Under the pieces are notes generated by a model. It saw nothing but the letters and a program-made list of their open reading frames with translations, was not told the origin of the DNA and did not search any database. A stretch of 64,000 nt of DNA from Pseudomonas sp. (GTDB lineage: Bacteria; Pseudomonadota; Gammaproteobacteria; Pseudomonadales; Pseudomonadaceae): the NCBI GenBank assembly GCA_030656145.1, contig JAUSOF010000067.1, positions 186,001-250,000 of the forward strand, read 5' to 3'. Shown in pieces: positions 55,148 through 64,000 of the stretch (position 1 is its first letter; each line of letters opens with the position of its first letter). The position numbers and the translations under genes were made by a program.

Positions 55148-56011
55148 TTACTCGATGTTCTGCACTTGCTCGCGCATCTGTTCGATCAATACCTTGAGGT
55201 TGACTGCGGCCTGGGTGCTGCGTGTGTCGAAGGCCTTGGAGCCGAGGGTGTTGGCTTCGCGGTTGAGTTCCTGCATCAGGAAATCCAGGCGCCGGCCGGC
55301 TGCGCCGCCGCTTTTCAGGACACGACGTACTTCGCTAACGTGGGTGGCCAGGCGATCCAGTTCTTCGGCGACATCGCTTTTCTGGGCGAGGATCACCAGC
55401 TCCTGCTCCAGGCGCTGCGGGTCGAGTTCGGCCTGTAGCTCGGCGCTGCGGTCGAGGATTTTCTGGCGCTGTATGGCGAGCATCTGTGGTACCAGCTCGC
55501 GCAGCGCTGCGACCTCGCTGTCGATGCTGTCCAGGCGATCGTTAAGCAACTTGGCCAGGTCAATGCCTTCGCGCAAGCGGCTTTGCTTCAGTTCATCCAG
55601 CGCCTGTTTGAACAGGTTCAGTGCGGTTTTGTTGAGTGCTTGCGGGTCTGCGGCATCGGCGACCAGTACGCCGGGCCAGCTCAAGACTTCCAGAGGGTTG
55701 AGCGGCGCCGGGTGCTTGATCAGGTTGGCGATGCTTTCTGCGGCGGCAACCAGTTGGGCGGCGCGCTCACGATCCACTTGCAGTGGCTTGCCGGCGCTGT
55801 CTTCGGCGAAGCGCAGGGTGCACTCGACTTTGCCGCGTGACAGGCCATTGCGCAGTGCTTCACGCACCGCGCCTTCGAGGTCGCGGAAGCTTTCTGGCAG
55901 GCGCAGGTGCGGCTCCAGGTAACGGTGGTTGACCGAGCGCAGCTCCCAGCTCAGGGTGCCATTGGTGCCGGCCTGCTCGGCGCGGGCGAAGGCAGTCATG
56001 CTGTGGATCAT
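55148..56011 (-). CDS. yicC: YicC family endoribonuclease
   Basis: This is a 287-residue protein of the YicC/YloC family. Landmarks are MIHSMTAFARAEQ, WELRSVNHRYLEPHLRLPE and the C-terminal GAAGRRLDFLMQELNREANTLGSKAF. The family has been linked to RNA cleavage and stationary-phase survival. The ATG at 56011 has GAGGTTCGCCC upstream and matches family length; an earlier ATG adds 31 non-conserved residues. It is divergent from rph and upstream of gmk. Confidence 0.92.
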   Translation of the reverse strand: MIHSMTAFARAEQAGTNGTLSWELRSVNHRYLEPHLRLPESFRDLEGAVREALRNGLSRGKVECTLRFAEDSAGKPLQVDRERAAQLVAAAESIANLIKHPAPLNPLEVLSWPGVLVADAADPQALNKTALNLFKQALDELKQSRLREGIDLAKLLNDRLDSIDSEVAALRELVPQMLAIQRQKILDRSAELQAELDPQRLEQELVILAQKSDVAEELDRLATHVSEVRRVLKSGGAAGRRLDFLMQELNREANTLGSKAFDTRSTQAAVNLKVLIEQMREQVQNIE

Positions 56012-56118
56012 GGGCGAACCTCGCGAAAAGTCGGTGCTGACGGGCGTGCCATGCAGGGCGCGCGCAATCATGAAGGCCGTGCACGGCACGTCCGTTGCCC
56101 TCATCCGGCGCTACGCGC

Positions 56119-56144
56119 CACCTTCTCCCCGAGGGAGAAGGGTG
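56119..56144. repeat. hairpin between yicC and rph
   Basis: CCTTCTCCC and GGGAGAAGG form a 9-bp stem with a 3-base loop. This motif is a common dispersed intergenic element. No other clear signal is seen in the 279 bp between yicC and rph. Confidence 0.55.
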
Positions 56145-56290
56145 CAAGGAGGGTGTCGCTACGCGACTTTCATGGTTAAAGGGGCGGGATTGTAGCGCAG
56201 TGCGTCGGCCGCTCCCAATTCGGCATGTCGTTGCCGGCGCGTGACCTCTATAATGGCGCGCAGATTTCTATCCAGAGCAGGTATTCCTTG

Positions 56291-57013
56291 ATGAAACGTC
56301 CCAGTGGCCGCAGCGCCGATCAGTTGCGCTCGATCCGTATTACCCGTAACTACACCAAGCATGCCGAAGGCTCAGTGCTGGTGGAGTTCGGCGACACCAA
56401 GGTGATCTGTACGGTCAGTGTCGAGTCGGGCGTGCCGCGCTTCCTCAAGGGGCAGGGCCAGGGCTGGTTGACTGCCGAGTACGGCATGTTGCCGCGCGCC
56501 ACGGGTGAGCGTAATCAGCGTGAGGCCAGCCGTGGTAAGCAGGGCGGCCGCACTCTGGAAATTCAGCGCTTGATCGGCCGCTCGCTCCGCGCTGCGCTGG
56601 ACATGAGCAAGCTGGGCGAAAACACGCTGTACGTCGACTGCGACGTGATTCAGGCCGACGGTGGTACGCGTACGGCATCGATCACCGGCGCCATGGTGGC
56701 GCTGATTGATGCGCTGAAAGTGATCAAGAAGCGTGGCGGCCTGAAAGGTGGCGATCCGCTCAAGCAGATGATTGCAGCGGTGTCGGTCGGCATGTACCAG
56801 GGTGAGCCGGTACTCGATCTGGACTACCTGGAAGACTCCGCCGCGGAAACCGACCTGAACGTGGTGATGACCAGTGCCGGCGGCTTTATCGAGGTGCAGG
56901 GCACAGCCGAAGGCGCGCCGTTCCAGCCGCAAGACTTGAATGCAATGCTGGCATTGGCGCAAAAAGGCATAAATGAACTGTTCGAGTTGCAGCAAGCGGC
57001 ATTGGCGGACTGA
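56291..57013 (+). CDS. rph: ribonuclease PH
   Basis: This phosphorolytic 3' exoribonuclease trims tRNA precursors, 240 residues. Family segments are [28 protein letters not shown] at the start, [15 protein letters not shown] and [10 protein letters not shown], plus the catalytic [18 protein letters not shown]. The start at 56291 gives the conserved N-terminus; an upstream frame start is not conserved. It lies head to head with yicC. Confidence 0.97.
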   Translation: MKRPSGRSADQLRSIRITRNYTKHAEGSVLVEFGDTKVICTVSVESGVPRFLKGQGQGWLTAEYGMLPRATGERNQREASRGKQGGRTLEIQRLIGRSLRAALDMSKLGENTLYVDCDVIQADGGTRTASITGAMVALIDALKVIKKRGGLKGGDPLKQMIAAVSVGMYQGEPVLDLDYLEDSAAETDLNVVMTSAGGFIEVQGTAEGAPFQPQDLNAMLALAQKGINELFELQQAALAD

Positions 57014-57093
57014 TACGTTACGACGGCCGGCACCGAGTGCTGGCCGGGCTTATATGCGTGGTCATTTTTAACAGCCTGCTAAGGAGGGTAGTA

Positions 57094-57465
57094 ATGGACG
57101 AAAATATGCAAACCCCGGTGCCTGCACCCAGTAAGGAAGCGCGCCAGTGGGCGATGTTTTGTCACTTTGCCGCATTCCTGGGGTTGGTGTTCCCGTTCGG
57201 CAATCTGCTCGGCCCGTTGATTGTCTGGCAGATCAAGAAGGATCTCGATCCTTTCGTTGATCAGCAGGGTAAGGAGGCGTTGAACTTTCAGATCAGCGTA
57301 GCGCTGGCGGTGGTGCTGTGCTTCCTGCTGATGGTGGTGGTGATCGGCTTCCCGTTGCTGGTTCTGGTGAGTATTGGCGCTCTTGTGTTGACCGTCATTG
57401 CCGGGATCAAGGCCAACGATGGTCAGGCCTATCGCTATCCCTTCAGCTGGCGCCTGGTGAAGTAA
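57094..57465 (+). CDS. DUF4870 membrane protein
   Basis: This is a small membrane protein of 123 residues with three hydrophobic segments (about 22-45, 60-85, 88-110) and the DUF4870 signature WQIKKDLDPFVDQQGKEALNFQ. Function unknown. The ATG at 57094 has a strong AAGGAGG site, which decides against an earlier in-frame start. It follows rph by 80 bp and ends at a 20-bp terminator stem. Confidence 0.88.
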   Translation: MDENMQTPVPAPSKEARQWAMFCHFAAFLGLVFPFGNLLGPLIVWQIKKDLDPFVDQQGKEALNFQISVALAVVLCFLLMVVVIGFPLLVLVSIGALVLTVIAGIKANDGQAYRYPFSWRLVK

Positions 57466-57473
57466 GCTTCATG

Positions 57474-57517
57474 GCAGAAACAATAAAGCCGGCGGATGCC
57501 GGCTTTATTGTTTCTGC
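57474..57517. terminator. 20-bp bidirectional terminator between DUF4870 gene and crc
   Basis: Twenty bases on each side pair perfectly (GCAGAAACAATAAAGCCGGC and its complement) around the loop GGAT. Each arm's A/T-rich half gives a T-run on both strands, so it can terminate both convergent genes. Confidence 0.92.
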
Positions 57518-57525
57518 TGGTCGCA

Positions 57526-58305
57526 TTAAACGCTGAGGATCCAGTCGTAATCGACCGTCAGTGGCGCATGCTGCGAGAAGCGTGGCTGGCGCGGCAGGCG
57601 CGCGGTACGTACGCTGCGGCGCATGCCTGGGGTCAGCAATTGATAGTCGAAGCGATAGCCCAGGTTGAGCAGCTCCGCCTGTTCGCTATCTGGCCACCAG
57701 CTGAACTGGTCGCCTTCGCGGCTGACTTCGCGCAGGGCATCGACATAGCCCATGGTGCCGATCACTTCGTCCAGCCAGGCGCGCTCTGGTGCCAGAAAGC
57801 CGGGTGATTGCTGGCAGTCGCGCCAGTTTTTCACGTCGATCTTCTGGTGTGCCACGTGGAGCGAGCCGCAATAGATGTACTCGCGGCGCTTGCGGCGCTG
57901 TTTGTCCAAATAGTGGGTGAAGTCGTCCATGAACTTGAATTTCTGATTCAAGCTCTCATCACCCTGTTGCCCGGAGGGCATCAATAGGGTGGCAATACTT
58001 ACCTTGTCGAAATCGGCCTGCAGGTAGCGCCCGTAGCGATCGGCCATTTCAAAGCCGAGGCCGCTGATTACCGCCTTGGGTTGCAACCGCGAGTACAGTG
58101 CCACGCCACCTTGGCTTGGCACTTCAGCATCGCAGGCATAGAGGAAATAGCCATCCAGTTGGAAGGCTTGGTCGTCCAGCTCAAAGGCGGAGGCGCGGGT
58201 GTCCTGCAGGCAGATGACGTCGGCATTCTGTGCTTGCAGCCAACTGAGCAAACCGCGCTCGACTGCAGCATGAATACCATTCACGTTCACACTGATGATC
58301 CGCAT
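57526..58305 (-). CDS. crc: catabolite repression control protein Crc
   Basis: This is a 259-residue exonuclease III-like protein that acts with Hfq to repress translation of catabolic mRNAs in Pseudomonas. Landmarks are MRIISVNVNGIHAAVERG, DVICLQDTRA and the C-terminal RFSQHAPLTVDYDW. It has lost nuclease activity despite the EEP fold. It is divergent from pyrE and could, by family knowledge, influence expression of the glycolate and ectoine genes if they carry Crc-Hfq sites; none was checked. Confidence 0.96.
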   Translation of the reverse strand: MRIISVNVNGIHAAVERGLLSWLQAQNADVICLQDTRASAFELDDQAFQLDGYFLYACDAEVPSQGGVALYSRLQPKAVISGLGFEMADRYGRYLQADFDKVSIATLLMPSGQQGDESLNQKFKFMDDFTHYLDKQRRKRREYIYCGSLHVAHQKIDVKNWRDCQQSPGFLAPERAWLDEVIGTMGYVDALREVSREGDQFSWWPDSEQAELLNLGYRFDYQLLTPGMRRSVRTARLPRQPRFSQHAPLTVDYDWILSV

Positions 58306-58398
58306 AAATGGCCCCTAAAAACACGTGCGTGTATGATACCCGAGCTCGTCTCTAATAAGCTAAATTCCTAGCTAAATCCGTGCCGTCCGGGGCTTTTC

Positions 58399-59040
58399 AT
58401 GCAAGCGTACCAGCGCGACTTCATTCGTTTTGCCATTGAGCGCGGTGTTCTGCGCTTCGGTCAGTTCACTCTCAAGTCTGGGCGCATTAGCCCGTATTTC
58501 TTCAACGCGGGGCTGTTTGACAGCGGCCTGGCGCTGGCCCGGCTGGGGCGGTTTTACGCCGCTGCGGTAGTCGACAGTGGTATTTCCTTCGATGTGTTGT
58601 TTGGGCCGGCCTACAAGGGGATTCCCCTGGCGGCGACCACTGCAGTGGCCTTGGCCGAGCATCACCAGCGCGATGTGCCGTGGTGTTTCAATCGCAAAGA
58701 GGCCAAGGATCACGGCGAAGGCGGCACGCTGGTCGGCGCGCCGCTTGCGGGCAAGGTGCTGATTGTCGATGACGTGATCACTGCAGGCACCGCGATTCGT
58801 GAGGTGATGCAGATTATCCAGGCCCAGGGCGCGCAAGCCGCGGGCGTGCTGATTGCATTGAACCGTCAGGAGCGTGGTCAGGGCGAATTGTCGGCGATCC
58901 AGGAGGTCGAGCGCGACTTCGGCATGCCGGTGGTGAGCATCGTCTCGCTCGAGCTGGTACTGGAATATCTGGCAGACGATGCTGAACTCAAGCAGTATTT
59001 GCCAGCGGTACAAGCCTATCGCGCCGAATATGGAATTTAA
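58399..59040 (+). CDS. pyrE: orotate phosphoribosyltransferase
   Basis: This pyrimidine biosynthesis enzyme has 213 residues. The PRPP loop is [16 protein letters not shown] (near residue 123), and the family segments [14 protein letters not shown] and [18 protein letters not shown] are present. It starts 94 bp from crc on the opposite strand and is followed by a DUF4124 gene. Confidence 0.97.
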   Translation: MQAYQRDFIRFAIERGVLRFGQFTLKSGRISPYFFNAGLFDSGLALARLGRFYAAAVVDSGISFDVLFGPAYKGIPLAATTAVALAEHHQRDVPWCFNRKEAKDHGEGGTLVGAPLAGKVLIVDDVITAGTAIREVMQIIQAQGAQAAGVLIALNRQERGQGELSAIQEVERDFGMPVVSIVSLELVLEYLADDAELKQYLPAVQAYRAEYGI

Positions 59041-59065
59041 CTCCTCGACATAGGGTATTGCCTTG

Positions 59066-59659
59066 ATGCGCAAGCCGGTTCTGCTCCGTTGTTCGCTGTT
59101 GTGCGGTTTGCTGCTGCCGATTGTTGCTGGCGCTGCCGAGTTGTATCGCTATATCGATGACCACGGCGTTACTGTGCTCGGTCGTCAGGGCGTGCCGCCG
59201 GAGTTTATCGGCAAGGGCTACGAGGTACTTAATGATCAGGGCCGGGTAGTCAAGGTCATCCCGCCGGCCCCGAGCGCCGAGGAAATGCAGCGTCTGTTGG
59301 CCGACAAGGCCCGCGCCAGCTCCGATGCCCAGCTACTGCGTTTGTACAGCACGCCCGAGGACATCGACCGGGCGCGCGACCGCAAGCTGGCCGAGGTGGA
59401 TGGCTTGATCAGCGCGGCGCGTAGTAATTTGCAGGCAGCGCGCACTCAGCAGGGCAATTTGCAGAGCCAGGCCGCGGATCATGAGCGTGCTGGGCGTGAA
59501 GTGCCGGAGCACCTGTTGGCGCAGATCGACAACCAGAAAGATGAGCAGCTGCGTCAGTACAAGGACATTGCCCGCTACCAGCACGCGCGCAAGCAGCTCC
59601 AGGCCAGCTTTGCGGCCGATCACCAGCGTCTCGGCGAGCTGCTGGGCAAGCGGCGTTAA
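59066..59659 (+). CDS. DUF4124-containing envelope protein
   Basis: This is a 197-residue protein with a signal peptide (about 1-23, ending VAGAA), the DUF4124 core (ELYRYIDDHGVTVLGRQGVPPEFIGKGYEVLN) and a long Gln/Ala/Glu-rich helix with coiled-coil character (about 75-190). Function unknown. ATG 59066 was preferred over TTG 59063. It follows pyrE by 25 bp. Confidence 0.8.
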   Translation: MRKPVLLRCSLLCGLLLPIVAGAAELYRYIDDHGVTVLGRQGVPPEFIGKGYEVLNDQGRVVKVIPPAPSAEEMQRLLADKARASSDAQLLRLYSTPEDIDRARDRKLAEVDGLISAARSNLQAARTQQGNLQSQAADHERAGREVPEHLLAQIDNQKDEQLRQYKDIARYQHARKQLQASFAADHQRLGELLGKRR

Positions 59660-59822
59660 ATCCGGCGGGCCTGGTTGTCTCAGGTGGTCTATTGCTAGTT
59701 GTGCCGAGGTGCGCAGTGGCGGCGGTTTTGCCGTTTCGAGCGCCGTGGGCCCCTCATCCCGCCGACTGCTGGTGCGCCAGCTTACCGTCAAGACTTATAC
59801 AGGGCGTAGCCCGTACAAGAGA

Positions 59823-59853
59823 CGAATCAGCCCGAACACGTCGGGCTGATTCG
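59823..59853. terminator. 13-bp perfect hairpin after argB
   Basis: CGAATCAGCCCGA and TCGGGCTGATTCG pair perfectly around loop ACACG, 14 bp beyond the argB stop. It probably ends the algC-argB transcript; there is no long U-tract. Confidence 0.6.
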
Positions 59854-59866
59854 GCTGTCGCCGGTG

Positions 59867-60796
<930 letters not shown>

Positions 60797-63367
60797 TCAA
60801 AACGGCAAAGTGATATCGGGTGCGGCGTTGAGCAGTTGGCTGCGGAATACGTCTTTGATGCGTTCGAGCTCCTCTTCGCTGTCGGCCTCGAAGCGCAGCA
60901 CCAGCATTGGCGTGGTGTTGGAAGCGCGTACCAGGCCCCAGCCTTTAGGGTAGTCGACGCGTATGCCGTCCAGGGTGGTGAGGTTGGCTTCACCCCAATG
61001 GCCGTCGCGTTGCAGGGCATCAATAATGTCGAACTTGCTTTGCTCGGTAACCTGGATATTGATTTCCGGGGTGGAGATGTCGTTGGGGAAGGCACTGAAC
61101 ACCTGCTCGGCATCGCGCTTGTCCTGGCTGAGAATTTCCAGCAGGCGGGCGGCGCTGTAGATGCCGTCGTCGAAGCCAAACCAGCGTTCCTTGAAGAAGA
61201 TGTGCCCGCTCATCTCGCCGGCCAGCAGCGCACCGGTTTCCTTCATCTTTTTCTTGATCAGCGAGTGGCCGGTTTTCCACATTACCGGACGACCGCCGTA
61301 GCCACTGATCAGCGGGGTCAGACGACGGGTACATTTGACGTCGAAGATGATGTCGGCACCCGGATTGCGCGAGACCACGTCCTTGGCGAACAGCATCAGC
61401 AGGCGGTCCGGGTAGATGATGGTGCCTTTATTGGTCACCACGCCGACGCGGTCGCCGTCGCCATCGAACGCCAGGCCGAGGTCGGCGTTCTCTTCCTTGA
61501 CCTTGGCGATCAGGTCGACCAGGTTTTCCGGCTTGCCTGGGTCTGGATGGTGGTTGGGGAAGGTGCCGTCGACCTCGCAGAACAGTGGAATCACCGTGCA
61601 GCCCAGGGCTTCGATCAGCCGCGGGGCGATCACCCCGGCGGCGCCGTTGCCGCAATCGACCACGACCTTAATGGGTTTGGCCATGGCGATATCGTCACGG
61701 ATCTGGTTGAAGTAGCGCTCCAGCACGTCGACCTGCTCAACCGTGCCGACACCACTGATCAGGTCGTTGTTGTCGATGCGAGCCTTGAGAGCTTGAATCT
61801 GCTCGTTGGCCAGGGTGTCACCGGCGATGACGATCTTGAAGCCGTTGTAGTCCGGCGGATTGTGGCTGCCGGTGAGCATCACCGCGGATTTGCCCGCAAG
61901 GATATGGCCGGCGTAGTAGACCACTGGGGTCGGCACCATGCCGACATCGCTGACGTTGCAGCCGCAGTCGAGCAGGCCTTGAATCAGCTGTTCGACCAGC
62001 TCCGGGCCGGACAGGCGACCGTCGCGGCCTACAGCAACGTTTGCTTCGCCCTGCGCCAGGCTCTGCGAGCCGATCGCGCGACCGACCCAGTAAGCGGTTT
62101 CGGCGGTCAGGCTGCTGCCGACCACGCCGCGAATGTCGTAGGCGCGGAAGATGTCAGCGGGCAGTTTTGGGGCGGTTTGCGGGGTATTCATAAGGGGTGT
62201 TTGCTCCAGTCCCAGAAGATCCAGGTCTTCGTCGAGAATGTCGATATCGAGGATATCCGTGTCTTGAAACAGCGGATCGATCAGCCCTGCTTCCTGGCCA
62301 GGTTCCGCTGTGGGCGAAGCATTGCTGGCGCTGTTGAGGTTTTCTGGTGGTTTGCTGGCGTGGCGCGATAGGCGGGCCAGGGTTTGTCTCAGGCTGTCGA
62401 GCGCCGGCAGGCTCATGCTGAAATTTTTGACGGCTTTACCGGCTGAGAGTTCGTTAACCAGTCGCTCAAGTTGCGCAGCGTCCTTGCGCAGACGCTGTTG
62501 CTGGCGGCTGTAGACCAGGTACAGGCCAAGCAGGCCGCCGGCCAGAGCCAGCAGAGCAGCCAGGCCCGGCAGTATTGGGGTGATGGTCGATGCGCTCAGG
62601 CTTGGGCCTGGGGTGAAGCCAAGCTGCCAGTTCGGGTTGCCGCTATCGAAGCGCTGGGCGTCGCCCTGGGCCTGGCCGCGTTGGGTCAACACCTGGCCGG
62701 CGCTATTGGCGAATTGCTGGATCAGTTGCAGTTGGCCGGCATCGGCTGGTAGCGGCGGCAAATTGGCCAGCAGGCGGTTCAGCTCGACGGCCAGCAGCAG
62801 CGTGCCCTGCGCCGGTTGATCATCGCTCTGGCGCAGTGGCGCTGCGCTGTAGACCAGCCAGCGTTGGCCGATCTTGTAGGCCTCGGCAGCAGGTGTCTGG
62901 CCGTTTTCTACCCGGCGCAGCATGTCCAGTGCAGCAAAGTTCATTGGTGCGTCCCGGCCCATGTCCTGAACGGCTTCGCCGCGGGCGTTGAGGTGCGCAT
63001 CGACCACGCCATCCCAGTAGCGCAGGTTACCTTCGGCCTCTCGTAGCTGTTGGCTGTCGCGGCTCTGCACTGCCTGCAGTAGCTCGGGATTTCGTGCCGC
63101 GGCACTGGTATCGGCAGCCAGTTGCAGCAACGCCTGTTGCAGCGCCGCCGCCTGGGCACCTCCCCAGGCCTGAGTGAGTTGCTGCTGTTGCTGTTGCTGC
63201 ATACCGTTGAACAGGCCAAACCAGAGCAGCGCACCGGCCAGCATCAACCCGCTGCTGACAGCCAGCAGGCCTGGTAGCAGAGCGCTGGCGGTCTGCTGAC
63301 CGGTGAATTGTTGCCTGCCTGGGTTGGCGGCGGTTGCATCCTTGGCCGTGCGCTTGAAGCGTTTCAT
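60797..63367 (-). CDS. algC: phosphomannomutase/phosphoglucomutase AlgC with N-terminal membrane extension
   Basis: This is a bifunctional sugar-phosphate mutase for alginate, LPS and rhamnolipid precursors. The protein from ATG 63367 has 856 residues. The C-terminal 465 hold the mutase: catalytic Ser in LTGSHNPPDYNG, the Mg loop in AFDGDGDRVGVV and GEMSGHIFF. The N-terminal 390 residues have two helices (about 35-57 and 270-295) flanking a periplasmic region of about 190 residues and then an acidic linker with DIDILDEDLDLL. GGGAG precedes ATG 63367. An internal ATG at 62191, with GGAG further upstream, would give the classical 464-residue enzyme. It follows dut by 43 bp. Confidence 0.93.
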   Translation of the reverse strand: MKRFKRTAKDATAANPGRQQFTGQQTASALLPGLLAVSSGLMLAGALLWFGLFNGMQQQQQQQLTQAWGGAQAAALQQALLQLAADTSAAARNPELLQAVQSRDSQQLREAEGNLRYWDGVVDAHLNARGEAVQDMGRDAPMNFAALDMLRRVENGQTPAAEAYKIGQRWLVYSAAPLRQSDDQPAQGTLLLAVELNRLLANLPPLPADAGQLQLIQQFANSAGQVLTQRGQAQGDAQRFDSGNPNWQLGFTPGPSLSASTITPILPGLAALLALAGGLLGLYLVYSRQQQRLRKDAAQLERLVNELSAGKAVKNFSMSLPALDSLRQTLARLSRHASKPPENLNSASNASPTAEPGQEAGLIDPLFQDTDILDIDILDEDLDLLGLEQTPLMNTPQTAPKLPADIFRAYDIRGVVGSSLTAETAYWVGRAIGSQSLAQGEANVAVGRDGRLSGPELVEQLIQGLLDCGCNVSDVGMVPTPVVYYAGHILAGKSAVMLTGSHNPPDYNGFKIVIAGDTLANEQIQALKARIDNNDLISGVGTVEQVDVLERYFNQIRDDIAMAKPIKVVVDCGNGAAGVIAPRLIEALGCTVIPLFCEVDGTFPNHHPDPGKPENLVDLIAKVKEENADLGLAFDGDGDRVGVVTNKGTIIYPDRLLMLFAKDVVSRNPGADIIFDVKCTRRLTPLISGYGGRPVMWKTGHSLIKKKMKETGALLAGEMSGHIFFKERWFGFDDGIYSAARLLEILSQDKRDAEQVFSAFPNDISTPEINIQVTEQSKFDIIDALQRDGHWGEANLTTLDGIRVDYPKGWGLVRASNTTPMLVLRFEADSEEELERIKDVFRSQLLNAAPDITLPF

Positions 63368-63410
63368 CGAACGTCTCCCTGGCGGTTCATCCTGGAAAGG
63401 GGAAAGGCAC

Positions 63411-63866
63411 TCAGTGGCTGCCGGAATGGCCAAAGCCGCCGCTGCCGCGCTGACTTTGATCAAACTGCTCGACCAGCTCGAAGTGCGCCTGCACCACCGG
63501 CACCAGAATCAGTTGAGCGATGCGCTCGCCGATGGCCATGCTGAAGGCATTTTGCCCGCGGTTCCAGCAGGACACCATCAGTTCACCCTGGTAGTCCGAG
63601 TCGATCAGGCCGACCAGGTTGCCGAGGACGATGCCGTGCTTGTGACCGAGGCCCGAGCGCGGCAGGATCATCGCCGCCAGGCCAGGGTCGCCGATATAGA
63701 TCGACAGGCCGGTGGGAATCAGCACGGTTTGCCCAGGCTCCAGGATCAACTCCTGTTTGAGCATGGCGCGCAGGTCGAGGCCGGCGGAGCCTGGCGTGGC
63801 GTACTGCGGCAAGGGAAATTCAGTGCCCAGGCGCGGGTCGAGGATTTTGGCTTGTAAGGCGTGCAT
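63411..63866 (-). CDS. dut: deoxyuridine 5'-triphosphate nucleotidohydrolase
   Basis: This enzyme hydrolyses dUTP to dUMP, 151 residues, a trimeric all-beta dUTPase. The five motifs are visible: [39 protein letters not shown] and the C-terminal glycine-rich GSGGFGHSG. It lies between coaBC and algC. Confidence 0.97.
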   Translation of the reverse strand: MHALQAKILDPRLGTEFPLPQYATPGSAGLDLRAMLKQELILEPGQTVLIPTGLSIYIGDPGLAAMILPRSGLGHKHGIVLGNLVGLIDSDYQGELMVSCWNRGQNAFSMAIGERIAQLILVPVVQAHFELVEQFDQSQRGSGGFGHSGSH

Positions 63867-63896
63867 GTCAGGCTCTGCGGTCGGTGAATGAGGGCA

Positions 63897-64000
63897 TCAG
63901 GCGCGGTGCAAGCGGTCGGCGATAAAGTCCACCAGCTGACGGGCGATCTTGCTTTTGCTGGTCTGGGCGAAGCTGCTTTGCTGGAGATCGCGATCGATGA
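63897..64000 (-). CDS. coaBC: phosphopantothenoylcysteine synthase/decarboxylase CoaBC, C-terminus (partial)
   Basis: Only the last 33 codons lie in the window; they read IDRDLQQSSFAQTSKSKIARQ ending DRLHRA and stop at TGA. The position before dut and algC is the known place of coaBC (dfp), the enzyme that joins cysteine to phosphopantothenate and decarboxylates it in coenzyme A synthesis. The identification rests on gene order and the C-terminal helix only. Confidence 0.6.
   Translation of the reverse strand, partial: IDRDLQQSSFAQTSKSKIARQLVDFIADRLHRA

Noticed and set aside
60836..62371. Long open frame antisense to algC (511 codons)
   Set aside because: It mirrors the codon bias of algC; in high-GC DNA such long antisense frames are expected. 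No ribosome site or family match was seen.

Overview
The window is about 64 kb of a high-GC gammaproteobacterial chromosome and is almost certainly Pseudomonas. The gene order is the Pseudomonas backbone pstSCAB-phoU, phoR-phoB, ubiA-ubiC, glcC/glcDEFG, two rubredoxins and their reductase, recG-oxyR, ridA-spoT-rpoZ-gmk, rph, crc-pyrE, argB-algC-dut-coaBC, and the proteins carry Pseudomonas hallmarks (long PstC and PstA, Crc, AlgC with a membrane-anchored N-terminal extension). No rRNA, tRNA, CRISPR array, intact insertion sequence or prophage was recognised. Region 1 (1-9430) is the phosphate module: pstS and pstC each have a tandem Pho box, followed by pstA, pstB, phoU, a response regulator with an output domain and a secreted M23 peptidase. 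Region 2 (about 9490-24314) is a complete ectoine/5-hydroxyectoine catabolic cluster: TRAP transporter (uehA, uehB, uehC), MocR-type regulator enuR, ring hydrolase doeA, deacetylase doeB, Lrp-type doeX, dehydrogenase doeC, transaminase doeD, the hydroxyectoine genes eutB, eutC and eutA, and a DMT-family transporter. It lies between genes that, as far as I recall, are adjacent in P. aeruginosa PAO1, so it looks like an accessory catabolic block placed inside the phoBR-pst neighbourhood. Its logic is import of ectoines as osmolyte-derived nutrients, conversion of hydroxyectoine to ectoine (EutABC), ring opening (DoeA), deacetylation to diaminobutyrate (DoeB), transamination (DoeD) and oxidation to aspartate (DoeC). 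Region 3 (24321-31406) holds a CorC-like membrane protein, phoR and phoB (with its own Pho box), then a small accessory insertion: an AlbA_2-domain protein with a 12-bp tandem repeat and a 55-codon reading frame that looks like an internally deleted hsdM. ubiA and ubiC follow. Region 4 (31560-40979) is glycolate/glyoxylate use: glcC, glcDEF, glcG, malate synthase glcB and permease glcA, with two near-identical palindromes in the glcC-glcD divergent region. Region 5 (41154-64000) is conserved housekeeping: the rubredoxin electron-transfer module, an HU-like protein, an HDOD protein, recG, oxyR, stringent response and RNA polymerase omega, gmk, RNase PH, crc, pyrE, argB, algC, dut and the end of coaBC. 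Intergenic regions hold strong hairpins and five copies of a dispersed palindromic repeat.
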